Notes under the pieces: generated by a model
What the model was told of the DNA's origin: nothing
Databases searched by the model: none
What the model saw: only the letters and a program-made list of their open reading frames with translations
Translations under genes and position numbers: made by a program
Origin: an uncultured Candidatus Actinomarina sp.
GTDB taxonomy: Bacteria; Actinomycetota; Acidimicrobiia; Actinomarinales; Actinomarinaceae
Assembly: GCA_902610815.1 (NCBI GenBank)
Contig: CACLXG010000004.1
Coordinates: 55,369 to 119,368, forward strand
Direction: 5' to 3'
DNA length: 64,000 nt
In this document: piece by piece, positions 63,304 through 64,000 of the stretch
Layout of the letters: each line of letters opens with the position of its first letter
Numbering within the stretch: position 1 is the first letter of the stretch

Positions 63304-64000
63304 ATGATTAAAAATTTCATCAATGTATTTTTTGCTATGCGTTTTAGACGTTCTGGAAGCATTCGACCATTTCTACATAAAATCTTCAATACTTTCATGG
63401 CATTCATGCTTATCTTTTCAATAGCTTTTGCCACAATTGAAACTATTGACCCAGAACCAGTGTTAGCTAGTGGAGAGTTTTCATGCGCAACCTCTGCTGG
63501 TGCAGGATACGTGTTTCAAAGTACTTGGAGTAGTGGCACGTTAAGTATCTTACGAGGTTCAAACGATACTAGTAGTACATTTACAACTTCAACGATTGAA
63601 ACATTTAGTTCTTGGTCGCACAATAAAATCGATGAAGTGAACTCCTTAAGTATTACTACAGATGGAGACATGTATGCAATTTTAAAAAGAACAAATACAA
63701 GCCAGGTTTATTTCTACAAATTAAATTACAACGCTAGTGGTTCTGGTACAGCAACACATATTTCATCTGTGACTAGCGATCTTGGTACTGGTGATAATAA
63801 TGCGGCAACATATTATGAAACTACATCTGGTGGTACAACATACAAATATATTTTCACATCAAAAGGTTTCTTTAATGGAAATAATAAAGCAATAAGACTT
63901 AATTCAGATGGTACTTATAAAGTAATTAGCGTAACAATCTCTTCAGGAAGTACATGGACATCCAACAAAGCTAAAGACCTTGCATGGCTACAGGGAAGCA
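63304..64000 (+). CDS. Secreted protein, N-terminal part only (runs off window)
   Basis: An open frame of 232 codons from ATG 63304 to the last base. Positively charged N-terminus, a hydrophobic core (MAFMLIFSIAFA) and likely cleavage near PVLASGEFS form a long signal peptide. The mature part is Ser/Thr/Asn/Gly-rich with repeated beta-strand-like segments (TDGDMYAILKRTN, YKYIFTSKGFF) suggestive of a beta-propeller or surface protein. The family is not recognised and the C-terminus is missing. Confidence 0.75.
   Translation, partial: MIKNFINVFFAMRFRRSGSIRPFLHKIFNTFMAFMLIFSIAFATIETIDPEPVLASGEFSCATSAGAGYVFQSTWSSGTLSILRGSNDTSSTFTTSTIETFSSWSHNKIDEVNSLSITTDGDMYAILKRTNTSQVYFYKLNYNASGSGTATHISSVTSDLGTGDNNAATYYETTSGGTTYKYIFTSKGFFNGNNKAIRLNSDGTYKVISVTISSGSTWTSNKAKDLAWLQGS

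Overview
The window reads as one contiguous chromosomal segment of a streamlined, AT-rich actinobacterium. By eye, roughly a third of the bases are G+C. Actinobacterial markers are a WhiB iron-sulfur regulator, a DUF3107-type small protein, coenzyme F420 biosynthesis genes (cofD, cofE) with a PPOX/F420-type oxidoreductase, a mycoredoxin-like glutaredoxin, a DUF3152-like zinc protease, and the gene order prfB-ftsE-ftsX-M23 peptidase-smpB. The block cofD/cofE - nucleotidyltransferase - phosphomannomutase - SIS isomerase - ahcY - secA resembles the fbiA/fbiB-manB-sahH-secA1 neighbourhood of mycobacteria. Low GC and extreme compaction suggest a marine lineage such as Ca. Actinomarinales; that placement is inference.

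Layout. 1-740: a truncated metallo-beta-lactamase-fold hydrolase and a tiny membrane peptide on the minus strand. 903-7182: a self-contained 2-oxoacid dehydrogenase operon (E3, fused E1 alpha-beta, E2) ending in a fused LipB-LipA gene that would lipoylate the E2. 7203-9116: transketolase. 9113-17917: a large SpoIID/peptidoglycan-binding secreted protein, two small membrane proteins, a cobalamin adenosyltransferase, leucyl aminopeptidase and a class A penicillin-binding protein. 18008-20467: methylcitrate synthase and PrpD-family dehydratase. 20460-29817: sugar-nucleotide, glycosyltransferase and F420 genes. 29825-38106: ahcY, secA, prfB, ftsEX, M23 peptidase, smpB. 38093-45259: gamma-glutamyltransferase-like protein, redox genes, inositol-phosphatase family, serA, secreted protease, a probable selenoprotein and a PPOX protein. 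45312-45649: tmRNA, abutting lhgO. 46821-58011: transporter, mscL, rsmI, tatD, rsmA, ispE, tRNA-Gln, glmU, prs, whiB and others. 58054 to the end: a large secreted metalloprotease, hom-thrC, and the start of another large secreted protein.

The most striking results come from recoding and regulation. (i) An AhpD/carboxymuconolactone-family gene at 43605-44165 (minus) has an in-frame UGA exactly at the second residue of its CxxC redox motif. A GGUC-loop hairpin follows 25 nt downstream, which makes it a probable selenoprotein that ordinary ORF calling cuts in half. (ii) prfB needs a +1 programmed frameshift at CTT-TGA-C behind a Shine-Dalgarno-like AAGGAG, so its true start is 33651 inside secA, not the TTG at 33697. 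(iii) A perfect TGTGA-N6-TCACA palindrome lies between whiB and a divergent phosphodiesterase gene, matching Crp/GlxR operators. (iv) lipB and lipA are fused and sit in the dehydrogenase operon.

The window is very compact. Nine of the ten convergent gene pairs overlap at their 3' ends, and several divergent pairs have 0-52 bp between start codons, so many promoters must lie inside neighbouring genes or drive leaderless or nearly leaderless mRNAs.
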